From Diplolepis rosae (Eukaryota > Arthropoda > Insecta > Hymenoptera > Diplolepididae): a stretch of 64,000 nucleotides of DNA. The position numbers and the translations under genes are program-made. The notes beneath the pieces are model-generated. The model saw only the letters and a program-made list of their open reading frames with translations, did no database searches and was not told the origin of the DNA. Position 1 is the first letter of the stretch, and every line of letters starts with the position of its first letter. The stretch is from assembly GCA_030998225.1 (NCBI GenBank), contig JAPYXD010000679.1, forward strand, positions 1,178,001 through 1,242,000. The letters are read 5' to 3'. Positions 1 through 11,390 of the stretch are shown piece by piece.

Positions 1-704
1 CTCCTTCCATTGGAGTTTTTAGTTTTGGGAACAGAAAATAGTCACACGGTGATAGATCAGGCGAATACGGAGGGCAGTCCATGACAGAAATCTGTTTTTT
101 CATCAAAAGTCCGTTGACTTTTTTGGTCTTGTGAGGTGGTGCATTTAACTGATGTGGAACAAAACGTGCAAAGACCTTTCTTTTACTCAAATCTTCAGTT
201 AATATTGTGTAGATTGTACAGTAAGATAAATTTATTTCTTCTGCCAGTATTATCACAGTGAAATTTGCATCGATAGCGATTATTTCACGTACTTTTTCCA
301 CTAACTCAGCATGATTTGATGCTTCTGATCGTCCAGGTCTTGGATCATCATTTAAATCGTCACGGCCATTTTTAAATCGTGTAAACCACGTATAAACTTG
401 AGTACGACACATACAATCATAACCATAAACTTTTTTCATCAATTCGTATGTCTCAGCGAATTTTTTTTCAAGTTTAACACAAAATTTTATATTTGCTCTT
501 TATTCCATTTTTGTTTTGTAACATTAGCACACTTTTTCCTTTATTGAAATGGCTGTACTTTTCACATCTGTCATCCGATTTACATGAATTTAGGTGTGTT
601 TGAAAGAGGATGAATGTATCTTTTTAATGCTGCAAATTTTCAATAGATGGCGCTGCACGTTGTATGACTCAAATATAAAGTTCGGTTATTTTTGGGACAC
701 ACTG
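1..704 (-). pseudogene. Internally deleted mariner transposon, cut by the window edge
   Basis: Read on the minus strand, 490-250 encodes the N-terminal helix-turn-helix part of a mariner transposase (motifs KVYGYDC, TQVYTWFTRFKNGR, DDPRPGR). It runs directly into RFVPHQLN and then the C-terminal catalytic stretch YSPDLSPCDYFLFPKLK at 85-10. The middle of the protein, with the first two catalytic aspartates, is missing, so the copy cannot encode an active enzyme. A likely outer end, TTTGGGACACACTG, sits at 691-704 and is followed by TA, the usual mariner target. The other end is outside the window. This is a non-autonomous relic; the mariner assignment is firm, the exact outer end less so. Confidence 0.85.
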
Positions 705-844
705 TATATATCTGACTTTGAGCCTACGGTTAATTTTAATTGGAGATCACCACAGAATTTTAGAAGTTCTGGTTTTTCTGGAATGTTTTTTATATAGTAT
801 AAAAAAGACCAGGATTCGGAGTATTCATTTAACTGATCAAACCT

Positions 845-2536
845 TTAGTTGAGTGAAATTAATGTAGTGTCCAAAAGACAGTTGAAAAATTTAACTTCAA
901 ATTTCTTTTCTGGATAAGTTATAGGCTCGTCGAGGGCAGTTTCACCAGCTTGGCGTTTAACACATCGAAGTCTTGTGGTTTTAAAAACAGGTTCAATTTT
1001 GAGTTCTTCAGCTGACTCTTTTGCCGTTAAAATGGCGCTTTTTAAACCCGTTTTTCTATAGTCTTTTAAGAAAACACAGCATTTTTTCAACAATTCTCTG
1101 CATTTACTGAGATCCATATGTATTGATTGGAGAGATTTACTAACGACGTTAATCTGAAAAAGTACCTCATACCAAACCACCAATGAAACTATGAAGCTGA
1201 AGTCTTTTAACTGTTCTGCTAGAGTAGAGATTTCATGAGAGACTTGAACATCATTTTTCTCAGATTCAATGGCCAAAGTGATTAAAGCATCATGAACAGC
1301 ACTAATTTGACACTGCTTATTTTTGCTTTGCAACGTGTATTACTGAGTTTCTTTAAAGTATATGATCCTAAGTGATTGGTTAGAATTTTCCATCTGAAAG
1401 TAGAAGCTGAAAATAATGTGAACAGCCTCTAAAGTACCCCAAACAAAGTTGCGGATTTTACGGACGACTTAGCGGCATCGCATAGAACGATATTGTAGCT
1501 ATGACAACCACACGGTACATAAATAGCCAACAGGTTTATGTCTAGAATTCTTTTTTGAACTCCAGCATTTTTTACTTTCATATTCGCTCCATTGTCATAC
1601 CCCTGACCCCTACAATTATCTAAGACAAGTCCATGTTTATTTAAAACATTTATAAGAACTTCAGTCAGTCCTGCACCAGTCGAATCATTGACTGGTAGAA
1701 ATTCTATGAAATGCTCTTTTACTGATATTTTATTGTCATCTGATGATAAGTCAACAAATCGTATTGTCAATGAAAGTTGTTCTAGGTGACTAATGTCCGT
1801 GGTGTATTACTTTCGTTTTGAATATCTTTTCTGCAGTGGTGGTTTGAAATATCACCTTTCACAGCTGATTGCAAGTCTTCCTGCATCACTGGATCAAATT
1901 TAGCTAGTAGTTGTACTAAACCCAAGAACTTTCCGTTATGCGGCGTATATAGTTTGTCTGAAGTGTCTCTGAACCCCATATTATTTTCAGCTGGATAAAG
2001 TACATTAACCAACGACGCTGAATTGTTTCATTATTTGCAAGTTTTTTCGAATAGTAACAATTAGAGAAATGTCGCCCGGTGTCAATTCTTGGATAATTAT
2101 CAATATGAATTTGCACCGGACCAGAAGTTATTATATGATCAATAATTTTATTGTTTCGAATCGGCGGCCAAATAGCTGGATCCGATATATTCGTCATAAC
2201 AGTGCTAACATCAAAACTTTCTTCATAGGTGACTAGATCTTGGAATTGTACATCATCAGTGGCGTCATTTTGAGCAAAGCCTGATACTGTAACACAACTT
2301 GTCTCCTCACAATTTTGGGAAACTTTGTCCATAGTTACCTGATTAATCATAGATTTCACGACAGAAACATCTCGTTGCATTTGAGATGTAGAAGCCAAGT
2401 CTTGACTTTTCGTTACAATATATTTATCTGTTTCATAAACAGTTTTGTTTTTTCAAAATTTTTTCTTTTTCGGCCTTTCGTTTCCTGTATTGTGACCCAG
2501 ATGTTTTTTTTGGACAGTATCTACATGTTCAGACAT
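845..2536 (-). pseudogene. hAT-type transposase relic, ZMYM1-like (DUF4371 family), copy 1
   Basis: The frames 2536-1916, 1770-1429 and 1333-845 on the minus strand follow one another along a protein of the ZMYM1 / '52 kDa repressor' type, a hAT-derived transposase family. Visible landmarks are the N-terminal KKK-rich start (ATG at 2534-2536), the TTF-type zinc-finger region around DPAIWPP and GRHFSNCYYSKKL, the core GYDNGANMKVKNAGVQ and PCGCHSYNIVLCDAAKS, and the later SLVVWYEVLFQINVVSKSLQ. The copy has a stop near 2450, several frameshifts, and ends before the C-terminal hAT dimerisation region. It is a dead copy. A second, differently broken copy lies at 30150-31990. Confidence 0.8.
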
Positions 2537-2551
2537 TTTAGTACCATTTAA

Positions 2552-3440
2552 TTAATTAGTATAGTATAATTTAAATTCAATTTTTTAGAGGGTTAATGAG
2601 TCCGTATGAATACAATCTGCCTTTTTTTGCATAATGCCGCTATATGAATTTGAAAAACTCTATAAAAAGAATTATGGATGATGATATTACCTGATATACG
2701 TTGAAAACAGTCTTGGCATTGAGAAGTCACTAAACTCAATCACAAGCGCAAGAAAAATAATCAAAAAATTGATTCGGTTAGTTTGAAACACGTGGTGACA
2801 AGATTTTTCTAATAAGTTGACAACTTTTCTCTGTTTGTCAGAGGAGATCAAAGTGGAATGAGAAAAATGATAAACACTCGGTTACTAAGTTGCAAATCTC
2901 CCTTCTTTTTTCTTATCACGTGGATGTTAAATGTATATTTTTGGGTAGCTAAAAAGATTGGTTAAAGTTTAAGACAGTGGGCACAATATGTGATAATATG
3001 TATTGTCGTAATAAGGACAACAAAGAACGAAGAAGATCCAAGTAGGAATGATAATGACAATTATACACTCGAGATTCCCTCCGGAGAGAAGCTCGAGCTT
3101 CGGAGGGTTCTCTGCAACGATGCGTGAGAGGGAACCCCTCCATCCCCTACTTGTTGTTATGCGCGTTACTGTTGTAAACTCGAACTCGCTTTACCCCATA
3201 GTAGTGGGGGAAGAGGGGTCGATGAGCTGCTCTGTAGGGAATGATGACGCACTCGTACAAGGGAACATGAAAATTATAAAAATTGTCATCGAGATTTGCA
3301 AACACACAAAACATACAAACTCATTGAAAATCTCACACACGTAATATATTTTATGTGCCTCCAGCGCGTAAATTCGTTTTTTCGCTACAGTTAAGAGTAG
3401 CGTAATGTTGTATATTGCGCTACAGAGGAATGTAATGTAA
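2552..3440. other. No recognised feature
   Basis: AT-rich sequence with one GC-richer patch around 3060-3240. Short open frames on both strands show no motif I recognise. If unc80 continues to the left, this would be intronic. Confidence 0.4.
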
Positions 3441-3449
3441 AAATTGAAC

Positions 3450-3565
3450 TGCGCATGCGCCTATAGCCATACAGCGGAGCACAATTTTCTTCTTATTCTT
3501 CTTCTTCTTCGTACAGCGTTAGCACCCTACTGACAAAGCCTTGTATATTTGAACTGCGCATGCGT
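3450..3565. promoter_or_regulatory. Pair of NRF1/Ewg-like palindromes
   Basis: TGCGCATGCGC occurs at 3450-3460 and TGCGCATGCGT at 3555-3565, both preceded by TTGAACT or TTGAACTG-like sequence and followed by CTAT. The core matches the known GCGCATGCGC site bound by NRF1 (Ewg in insects). It could mark a promoter, or be two ends of an unrecognised repeat, because the similarity reaches beyond the core. No gene is visible next to it. Confidence 0.3.
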
Positions 3566-3569
3566 CTAT

Positions 3570-5700
3570 TAAAATCCGCTACTACTACACAAGATCGATA
3601 AAATCAAAATGACCGGGACTAGTCGTGAAATATCAAGTGTAATGACTAGCGCCGCAAACAACTACAATACTAGATTAGATTCGAGGGTACGCATAAAAAC
3701 TCGTATACGCACCGAAATCACATAAAATAGAATATGTGCCAATGCACACAATTCGGGAAATTACGAGACTCGAATGCTCGCAGGACTGATCGCGCCTCAG
3801 ATTCGTCTCGGCTTGGTCTCGGCTCTGTCTCAACTACAAATTAACTACATTTTATTCTTCTATCAATTTATATTTTGCAATGGTGTCTGTCTGTAGTCTG
3901 TAATATGTGTAGTCGGTCCGTATACACTCTAACTTTAAAAAGGTTTAATCAATTAGATTGGCCTATGCTACACTCTTTTATTATCAACAAATGAAGGTCA
4001 AGTTCGTTAACCAGCTTTTTTTGACCAAGGATTCTAGTTTTATCCACGAAAAACACCTCTAAAAGTAAGAAAAAAAAAGAAAATTTAGTTTTTTTTTTCT
4101 AAAATATGCGAGATACGATAAAAATGTTAAGGAATAAAATTGTTCACCTTAAAGAGATCTAAAATTTGTTTGTACAGAATGAAACTTCAATGAATATTTA
4201 TTTAATTTTATTATTTTATTTAATTTAATATTATTTTATACATTTATGTTGTGTAGAATTACGCTTTTGTTTATATAGAACTCATGTAGCATTCGTGTAG
4301 AAATTAGAGCTTCGATAAAACCATGCTTATATATAATTTATGCTACAATGTTGGGTACATCTCTTCGTCTTCAGCTGCAGATTATAATTGTGTTTATTTG
4401 CACTGCATATTTTATTTTGTATATATAAAATTTTTTTTATTTATTTAGAGATTTTTGGAACTATTCGGTTAGCCGGTGGTACAAATGATCATCCAGCCAC
4501 TCCTACATTCCTCCAGATGTATGTATGTTTTTTATAGAAATTTCACTGCCTAATTTGGCTAAAATTTTCATATTTTAGAATCAGTTATTGGGTTCCATCG
4601 AAGGGTGAAAATTTCGCCCAATAAAATTCCTTATTTTAACGAGTGAAGACATCGAGGAAAACTCACATTTATTTTTCGAAACTGAATTTTTCGTGTCAAA
4701 ATCCTCGTTTTCGTATCCTTGGTTCGCAATCTTTAAAATCTAGAAAATAAAAAAAACTTTAATCCTCACCCCCAAATGCACGCGGTTGCGTATTAGAAAA
4801 AAACACGTTCTAATTTTTGGGAGTTCCCTAAAATCTAAAAATAATATTCTTGTGGGCTTGTTGGCATTCCATTAAATACATATTGTTAAACGGCGTTTCC
4901 AAAGACCCTGTAAATCACATTTAAAATTAGATACGCACGCGTTTTGTGAGATCGCAACGGATAAAAAAATAGTTCTTGGATTAGGTGAGGAACGAATATC
5001 ACATTGCTAGCTCCAGAAGGTAGTTGCGTGTGATTTCGTTACGAACAACGAGACAACGACTAAATCCACGGTGGGTAAGAAGTCGTTTTTATTCGCTGTT
5101 TTTGATATGGTTATTGTTGAGTGATGAGTAGCTATATCTTGCCCTTTTTAGGTAGAAAGGGAATTACTCCTCGAGATTTAAAATAAAACGTGCTGTACAA
5201 ATGCCTCTCTTTTCAGGCTTTATTAGAAAAAAAATTAAGTTTTTTAAACACACGACGCGACCGGGTGAGCCAACAAACCCCTAACTAAACACGGGTAAAC
5301 ATATGCGGAGAAGCTCTTAAAATAATTCATTCGCTGATGCTACAATGTAGCGAAACAATTATCAAGTCTATCTCCTAATTCACAGGTGGCGATCCTGAAG
5401 AAACTCGGAGCAATGCAAAGTTGCGACTTTTTCCCCAGTCTCTAGATGGTCCCTCGAACCTACCTTGAGTGGGTGCTGAGACAGAAGTGATTTTTGGTAA
5501 TTTCTCACAGCGTTCGTCACCTCGGGTTTTCTCTCATTCGTGCTTATTAATTCCCTATCCTTCAGAAACATGAAAAAGGTGTGTTTACGTGACTTACCTT
5601 TTTATCCAATAATGGTCATTTTAGCCCTTTACCCGGCCGAAATACGACGCGCTTCATCACACGTTATAAAAAGCCTTTTCTCACATTTTTATCATCTCTA
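3570..5700. other. No recognised gene
   Basis: The sequence has a moderately GC-rich part at 3600-3840, then AT-rich sequence with homopolymer runs. A minus-strand open stretch at 5571-5380 carries a possible splice donor (AAG then GTAGGT near 5455), but I recognise no product and see no matching acceptor. Confidence 0.35.
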
Positions 5701-5799
5701 GTTCGCGGGAAAAATGCGCTTTTGTATTTTCATGTATTTAGAGGTAAGAGGAAGAGAGAACACACGAGTGTTAGCATGGGAAAACAAATCCACCTACCA

Positions 5800-6085
5800 G
5801 GTGGAGATTTACAACTGGCTTGCTACCAAGCCAGTATCTCCGGGTGGAAGTCGTTACTGGTGTTGTACTGGCATAATACCGGGTGGAAAACGGTTGGGTA
5901 CTGGTATTCGTCCGAAACGTCACTCGGCTGGGAGTTGTTTGTCGGTATTGGCGCGGTACTAAAAATGGTACTGCGTCTGCACCGAAAATGTCAGTACTGG
6001 GGCGTTACTGCAAATGGTATTGTGCCTGTAACGAAAGTTTGTACTGGCGCATTACTGGATTTGGTACCAAAGGTACCAATAAAAT
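5800..6085. repeat. GTACTGG/CCAGTAC-rich repeat, locus 1
   Basis: The stretch is packed with variants of GTACTGG and GGTACTG (for example around 5865, 5898, 5990, 6040) and ends in a GGTACC pair near 6063-6078. The overlapping open frames here arise from the repeat and resemble no protein. Related sequence recurs at 8180-8225, 8556-8690 and 14995-15215, so this is a dispersed family. Type of element unknown. Confidence 0.5.
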
Positions 6086-6119
6086 AGTTGAAGTAATTTT
6101 ACTAAACTCTGTCGATTAA

Positions 6120-7378
6120 ACTTGGGACATAAGGATATTTGAACTTCTATCAATTCCTAGTCGACTAAAATCAATTTGATAAATACCTAATTCACTCAAA
6201 TTGAATAACAATAAGCGTTACATAGGAAATAGTAAGGAGTTGAGTAAAACGTAATGATGTTTCTCTTAAATAAATATAAAAAATTCTTACCTCTAGCCTG
6301 CCATTAGTCATCCGATATAGCATACAAATACATTCACACCATTCAGTCGCAGCCAATCATATTTTCTATCACAAATGCACTTAAATATACAACTTCACAA
6401 ATATAAATCTAATAAACTAAAACTTATATATAGGACGATACTTTTTCGTCGAATCACGCACACGCTCGCTTACAATCCTGAGACATGAAATTTGGAACTT
6501 TGTTATATAGTGACTGCAAGAGTTATTCAGAGCTAGTGGACCAAGGTCGTGACTAGATTTCCTGAACCTCACTCAAGTAAAAATAAATCAACGTTTGCCT
6601 AAATTATTCATAAAATATTTTAAAAATTAATATAATTAATCAATTATTATAACTATGATTATTGATATATATATAGTATAATTATTATATTATATTTAGT
6701 ATAGATTTTTATTATAACTACGTATTTAATGAAACTAAGTTTTCAAATGTATATTAAAAAATTGCATTATTATCAAAAATTATCTTGTATAAAAACATTG
6801 AAAACAAAGTTCTTTTATTTTCTGTGTTGTATATTTTCAAAATATGGATTTTACAATTGCGAGTTCCAGACTATTATTGTGCCTAAGAAGTTTATGTGAA
6901 ATCTAAATAATTTATAAATTATAAATTAATTAAAAAATATAAATGAAACAAGAAAAAATTATGAATCAAGAATTTATTAAACTTACAGAATCTATATAAC
7001 TAAATTATGTGAAACTTAACTTTGATTCATTCTTGAACATTTAATATATCACAAATAACTACAATGATACTAAATAACTTCTAACATGTCCATATGTTCC
7101 AAATTTGTTCGAAGTTCAGTAAAATTACTACAACTATCTTCTCCGTGTAAGAAAACGATTTTAGGTTACAGCCTTGTAAAAAATTAATTTTGCAATCAAA
7201 TAAACATAATTGCCAAATTATATATCAAAAAATTTGTCTGTAAAAATTAATTTTACAATACAAATTTTACAATACACAGTAAAATATCTGTTTTCAAGCT
7301 AGAAAATTTTTTCTAAGTAAATTGACAATAATTTTTCGTTACACGTACACCGAAAAAAAATCTCAGTAGGTTTGACTA
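6120..7378. other. AT-rich spacer
   Basis: Long AT-rich sequence with no gene or repeat boundary that I can support. Confidence 0.4.
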
Positions 7379-8174
7379 CTTTTTAACTTACTTTCCGTAG
7401 TTTGTAAAGGAACAGTGTCATTTTTGAAGTTAAGTGAACTGCAGGAACATCGGTAAATCAAATAAGAGCAGTAGTTGTATCGATGACTATTCTTAGTACA
7501 TTTCAAAACTTTATTTACTTTCAAGCAGACTCTAACTTACTATTTTTATATACAAACTTACCTACAAACACACATTCCCCTCTACACTACATAAACGCTC
7601 GTTTAGGTAGTAATAAAAATTATTCTTAACGCTGCGGGTTCGAAACCTCTCTACTTATAATGAACGCATTACTAACCTAACGACTAAGCCTCTCGGCTAC
7701 GCACGCTTGGAATACAAGAAAGAAAATAGTGCTTATAACCTTCAACTACTGCAGGGCCGTGTAAGAAGTGTATAGGCCCCGTGTAATCGTGAATTTTTAG
7801 ATTTTATCCCAATTTATGATTCTGATTAAAATTTTTAAGATTTTTAATTATTAAATCGATTTTCTATAAAATAAAATATTTTTGAAAGAAAGCGATCAAA
7901 TTTTTGAATTAAAGAACATTACATAAGAAAAAGATTTATATACATTTTAGAATTATTAACTTTTATTATTTTATATTAGTGATACTTTATACAGGTTATG
8001 ATTTCTTTAATTTTTGTTTTCAAGAGTAAAATCAACGTATGTTCAGAATCTAAAAATTTTGAGTTTTTTCAATTCCAAAAATATGAAAGAACTTTGGAAT
8101 GAAGAAAATTATGCATTCAAGTTCGCAATAAGTTATTCCAATTTATGAAGTACTATTAAAAAAAAATAGTACAC
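7379..8174. repeat. Dispersed repeat 'A', uninterrupted copy with tRNA-like centre
   Basis: This segment matches, in reverse orientation, 11329-14579 once two insertions there are removed. Shared landmarks are GTGTCATTTTTGAAGTTAAG near 7417, the tRNA-like block at 7632-7712 (on the minus strand a box B-like GGTTTCGAACCC and a box A-like GAGGCTTAGT), and the terminal hairpin GTACTATT...AATAGTAC near 8150-8174. It keeps both empty sites: TA at 7541-7542 and the ATGCATTC at 8111-8118. I see no coding capacity. The class is uncertain: tRNA-derived SINE-like, or a miniature element that took up a tRNA-like piece. Confidence 0.7.
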
Positions 8175-8179
8175 AAGGA

Positions 8180-8225
8180 CTCCATACTGGGGCAGTACTA
8201 ATCAGTACGCCTGGGTACACTCGTT
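8180..8225. repeat. GTACTGG-type repeat, short fragment
   Basis: The fragment reads ACTCCATACTGGGGCAGTACT and ends near CAGTACGCCTGG. It matches the unit at 8635-8660 and sits directly beside the end of repeat A. Confidence 0.5.
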
Positions 8226-8555
8226 AACTTAAATCAGAATAATAATATCAAGTCGAAACTTTCAGTGGTTAAATAGCAGGCAGTAAGGAACGTCTTAAAG
8301 ACGTTGGTTTCAAAACGCAGAAGCAGCTCAAAATGAACTTTGTATATTTTCAATATTTTGATAATAAATCAATTTAATTCTTATATTACACTCTTTAAAT
8401 CCGAATTAGTCAAAACTGACTAATTGTTAGTTAAATTTAAGTAATTGTTAGTAGAAAACGTTACAGAAACATCAGTAAAAATAGAATTACTATAATTAAT
8501 TAGTCAAATATATTAAACTAATAATTATTGTGAGATAAATTAATTTATCTATATC

Positions 8556-8690
8556 TGTACTGGGGAAGTACTAAACCAGTACCGCGCCAACGCTCGGCAT
8601 AAATCCCTAAATCGGCTTCTAGCCAGCATTTGGACTCCATACTGGGGCAGTACTGAACCAGTACCGCGCCAACGCTTGGCATAAATCATT
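8556..8690. repeat. GTACTGG-type repeat, two tandem units
   Basis: Two near-identical units start at about 8559 and 8640. Each reads TACTGGGG(A/C)AGTACT, then AACCAGTACCGCGCCAACGC and (C/T)GGCATAAATC, about 80 bp apart. The same pieces appear scrambled at 14995-15215. Confidence 0.6.
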
Positions 8691-9054
8691 TGTGTATTTT
8701 GCTTCCTTTCATTCCAAATCCCCGACCTTAGAACAAGGTAACGTGCTCCCTTGTACGGGAATAGTACGACTTTGTCCAAGGTTCACCCTGTCTTTCCCAT
8801 TTATATATGCATTATTTTGAAATCATTTGTTTTTTCTGAGAATTCAATTTCAATCAGTAGTCCTGGGTTATTGGAGTGAATACTCCAGACCCGAAACTGA
8901 CTCAAACAGTTATATTTTCTTCTAGAATATATTTGAAAAAACATAAAAATAACTTTTATCTTATGTGATTTCAGACGTCTCATGATAATTAAAAATATTT
9001 TAGAACTACATTCATAATTTAGATGATATAAAACACAATGTTAATCATAAGTCG

Positions 9055-9803
9055 ATCTCATATGTCGTATCTCACATTTGGAAAATTTTTCAGGAAACGA
9101 TAAAAACGTCTTGCTAGCACAAATAAATAAATGTAAACAAATTTTGTTTTATACGTTCATAAAAATGCATAAATATTAATAATTAAAGCAAAAAAAATTA
9201 TTTAAATAAATTTTATGATATTTATGTGGGTTACGCAAGAACAAAAAATTAAAATGTATTTTAGAAAGAAAATTGATTTAATCGTTTTATAATTAAATAT
9301 TGTTTTTTATTGATGGAGATTGGTCAGAAGCAGTCAGTATCATCAATATATTTTATATTATCATAGAAGCAGTGTGTATCTCTCAGCAACTCTTTTTTTA
9401 ATGCCTGTAATTGTTGCCATTTACTTTTAGTTCTTTTTAATCGATCTACAAACATAGGTTTCAGTGGATGCTCTAGATTTAATTGGAGTTGTAAAAATAT
9501 TATTTTTAATTACCTTCTTACTCATTTTATTAAATAATTTCTCAAAATAAACTTAAGACTAATCACAAAATAAAAATTGACTGTCACATGGCTGGCGCTG
9601 ACTTAACCAATGGATGTGGGATACGACATATTAGAATTCGTGAAAATCGGCATGTGGGATACGACATATTAGATTATTTATTTAAAAATATGAAATAAAC
9701 AATTTGACTCACAAGATTTTAATTTAAGCTGTAAAACATTATTATTAATCCATTTTTCAAAAAAAGTAAATTTCTCAAATTTTGTGGGATACGACATATT
9801 AGA
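9055..9803. repeat. Repeated 21-mer TGTGGGATACGACATATTAG(A)
   Basis: The 21-mer occurs in direct orientation at 9615-9635, 9653-9673 and 9783-9803, and inverted with changes at about 9058-9076. The spacing is irregular (38 and 130 bp). It may mark sub-terminal repeats of an undefined DNA transposon; no terminal repeats or open frame were found. Confidence 0.5.
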
Positions 9804-10084
9804 ACGTGGGTATCGAAGTGTTTTCCTTCCTTCAAGAAAAACTATATTTTGTATATTTTTCAAAAACCAATTCTTGTGGGAGAAATTGTTTATTGTCTTT
9901 TATACAAAATAGAATCTATTTAATGGAAAAATGATCTCAAAGTAAGAACGAAATAAATAAATTTAATTGAAACTTAAAGATTATACATAAGCCACTGTAC
10001 AAAATCCGGACACAGTGACACCCAGCGCCACTAGTTCAACTTTTCACCACCGTGCCGTATCTGACCACAAGAATTTTATCGTTA

Positions 10085-10250
10085 AAGCACAGTCGTGGTA
10101 TGCCCCTGATTTGATGTAACTGCGTAGAACGGGTTGAAACTGCGATTTGTAACCCTACCTTTAAAGTTTCAATCCTAGAATTGGAACTCGCAGTTTCCAC
10201 CCGCTTCGTAGGTGCCGAAAATCGAATTTTCAAAAGAAGCACTATGAAAA
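10085..10250. repeat. TTTTTCATAG miniature repeat, diverged copy
   Basis: The core (GATTTGATGTAACTG, GGGTTGAAACTG, TTTAAAGTTTCAA) matches the copies at 10751-10965 and 45337-45555. The right end, TTTTCAAAAGAAGCACTATG, matches the inverted end of the family, while the left end is no longer recognisable. Confidence 0.6.
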
Positions 10251-10750
10251 AGGTTTTCAGTGTTCAATAAATTACAAAAATTAATGATTATTTATTATTC
10301 TATATTCTTAATTAAATTCGGCACGATTAAAAAGTTGATAGATATACTAATTATGTAGCTTTAAAAAAACATTTTAACAATATCTATGAACCTATACACT
10401 TTTTTCAACATCTTTTTTCTAATATACCTTTTCATATTTTGAAATTTGTCGAGATTCTCATCGCATAGGTACACAGAGACAAATAGCACTTGGCTATAGT
10501 GACTAGGAAAAACGTAGTTGGAAGAAAGGAGTGACTGGAACGAGGGAGACTTGTTGTTGCCACTTGACCTATATTCTGAATACCTGGTCGTGGTGACTAG
10601 TTAACACCGTTGAAATTGTCCTTAACTTTTAAACGTAGCCATGGGAACTTGAAACGTTGAGTTTTCATGGCTAGAATAACATAGTCGCTAATAAATAGCA
10701 AACTTCACACTCGTTGAATCTGTTGTGTTTTGTTTCGAGTAATGCATATA

Positions 10751-10965
10751 ATTTTTCATAGCAACTCTTTTAAGAATTTGATTTGATGTAATTGTAGAGC
10801 GGGTTGAAACTGTGATTTTTAACCCTACTTTTAAAGTTTCAACCCTAGGGTTGGAAATCGCAGTTTCAAAAGAGGCGATATGAAAAATACAATGTTTCAC
10901 GTAGTGATTATACACATTTGATTTTACATCACCTTAAAGTTGATACTTACATCCCGTATAGAAAT
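10751..10965. repeat. TTTTTCATAG miniature repeat, better copy
   Basis: An inner inverted repeat has TTTTTCATAGCAACTCTTTT at its left end (from 10752) and its near complement TCAAAAGAGGCGATATGAAA at its right end (to about 10888). Similarity to 45337-45555 continues past that end to about 10965 (CACGTAGTGATT, GATTTTACAT). A possible outer end similar to the 45.7-kb copy, in inverse orientation, lies near 10471. Non-coding. Confidence 0.6.
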
Positions 10966-11390
10966 CTCCCTTTCTTTCCTTATTTCAAGTTGGGTCGTTG
11001 GCCCGGACCAGAATTTCCTAATATAGAAAAAACTGGTAGGGGCGCTGTTAGCACCCAAATAGTATTTCTAGGCCAGAAAAAACTTATGGGGGCTCTGTTA
11101 GGTGCCAGTGAGGAATTTCTTGTTTCGTTTAAGTATGGAAAATCTATTTTTATCTGGCGGGGCCACGACTAGAGAATCCCTACTTGTAATATTTGTGGTT
11201 AAGGTTAGGTCCATCAGATACAACATAACCTTCATTCTTTATTCCCATTGAAATTTGGTCTTATCCGAGAAAAAAAAAGTTACTACATAAGAGTAGTTAG
11301 AAAAACAATCTAATGATAAGTAAATAAGTGTACTATTTTTTTTAATAGTACTTCATTACTTGGAATTACTCATTGCGAACTTCAATGCAC

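Noticed and set aside
5714..6119. Three overlapping plus-strand open frames
   Set aside because: They are produced by the GTACTGG-type repeat and show no protein motif; low stop density follows from the repeated words.
6283..6360. Minus-strand open stretch ending at a good donor (AG/GTAAGA)
   Set aside because: It reads WCECICMLYRMTNGRLE and looked like a further unc80 exon, but a TGA lies upstream with no AG acceptor between, so no exon can be built.
10919..11060. Minus-strand stretch ending at GTAAGT near 10945
   Set aside because: The open frame overlaps short tandem-like repeats and has no recognisable acceptor or motif.
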